Assembly (NCBI RefSeq): GCF_014192415.1
Contig: NZ_JACHXY010000002.1
Span: 558,001 to 622,000, forward strand
DNA: 64,000 nt
Direction: 5' to 3'
From: Microbacterium proteolyticum
GTDB taxonomy: Bacteria; Actinomycetota; Actinomycetes; Actinomycetales; Microbacteriaceae
In this document: positions 63,789-64,000 of the stretch, one piece after another
How the letters are laid out: the number at the start of each line of letters is the position of its first letter
How positions within the stretch are numbered: the first letter of the stretch is position 1
Made by a program: the position numbers and the translations under genes
Notes under the pieces: generated by a model
Told to the model about the DNA's origin: nothing
The model's input: only the letters and a program-made list of their open reading frames with translations
The model's database searches: none

Positions 63789-63805
63789 AGACGACCGAGT
63801 CGTCT
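63789..63805 (+). terminator. Small hairpin after pncB
   Basis: AGACGAC-CGA-GTCGTCT followed by TT, 28 bp past the stop. A perfect 7-bp stem, though only moderately GC-rich. Confidence 0.5.
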
Positions 63806-63928
63806 TTGCCGCGCTCCGCACCAGGTGACGTACCGGGTGATTGGCGACCGACCGCGGCTCTCACGGTGCGTGGACCCGGTTAGCGTGAAGGGTTCCGCGA
63901 TCCGGCCGACGGCCGCGAAAGGACCCCC

Positions 63929-64000
63929 ATGACGTACCTTGCGGGCGATACCCCCCAGCCGACGCGCCGCCACCTGGTCTCCGCGGCCGCGTGGGCGGTG
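63929..64000 (+). CDS. Start of a probable exported protein (cut by window edge)
   Basis: Twenty-four codons from an ATG with AAAGGA just upstream. The sequence TRRHLVSAAAWAV has a twin-arginine start followed by a hydrophobic stretch, the look of a Tat or Sec signal peptide. The rest is outside the window. Confidence 0.55.
   Translation, partial: MTYLAGDTPQPTRRHLVSAAAWAV

Overview
The window is a high-GC actinobacterial chromosome segment. Gene content and style point to Microbacteriaceae, most likely Microbacterium: an IlvE/LeuB/IlvBNCD block, otsAB, a Pol-PE-Lig LigD with Ku, many GTG starts, very common GGATGCC/GGCATCC heptamers, and a tmRNA tag ending in FALAA. This placement is inference from the sequence alone. 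I see no rRNA, insertion sequence, prophage or CRISPR array; most of the window reads as stable core chromosome.

Layout. 0.1-6.4 kb: end of a fructose-utilisation locus (1-phosphofructokinase, DeoR regulator), a lipoprotein, a secreted Ig-like repeat protein, an APC permease and a membrane-anchored protein. 6.5-12.7 kb: tRNA-Gln, gltX, a LysR regulator divergent from a class V aminotransferase, an MFS exporter and a fumarylacetoacetate-hydrolase-family protein. 13-26 kb: branched-chain amino acid block on the minus strand (ilvD, ilvB, ilvN, ilvC, then serA, leuB, ilvE), interrupted by two small membrane proteins and a divergent tetR/DHA2-exporter pair. 26-28.3 kb: otsA-otsB for trehalose. 28.8-32.4 kb: 3-oxoacid CoA-transferase plus thiolase with a divergent IclR regulator. 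32.4-34.1 kb: a marR-MFS operon. 34.2-36.8 kb: a secreted DUF4082/beta-helix protein, a gene-free stretch and tRNA-Lys.

36.9-44.3 kb: hisN, a lipoprotein, yaeQ, then a translation-quality and division neighbourhood: ssrA (tmRNA), a SIMPL-domain protein, smpB, ftsX, ftsE and prfB. 44.3-51.3 kb: an MFS protein, a secreted M28 peptidase with a LAxTG-type anchor, a DUF1275 protein, a quinone oxidoreductase, an amidohydrolase and tRNA-Leu. 51.3-58.9 kb: a DedA protein, Ku and LigD (non-homologous end joining) around a deaminase, a cation-diffusion facilitator and an APC permease. 59-64 kb: a GT2 glycosyltransferase, murI-rph-rdgB, nicotinate phosphoribosyltransferase and the start of a probable exported protein.

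The gene set is mostly familiar. What stands out is between the genes: two unrelated families of tandem palindromic intergenic repeats (12.76-13.09 kb and 62.07-62.37 kb), two abutting perfect palindromes over the marR promoter, divergent overlapping -10 boxes between prfB and an MFS gene, and a recurring TAnnnT box 6-9 nt before start codons that implies many leaderless mRNAs.
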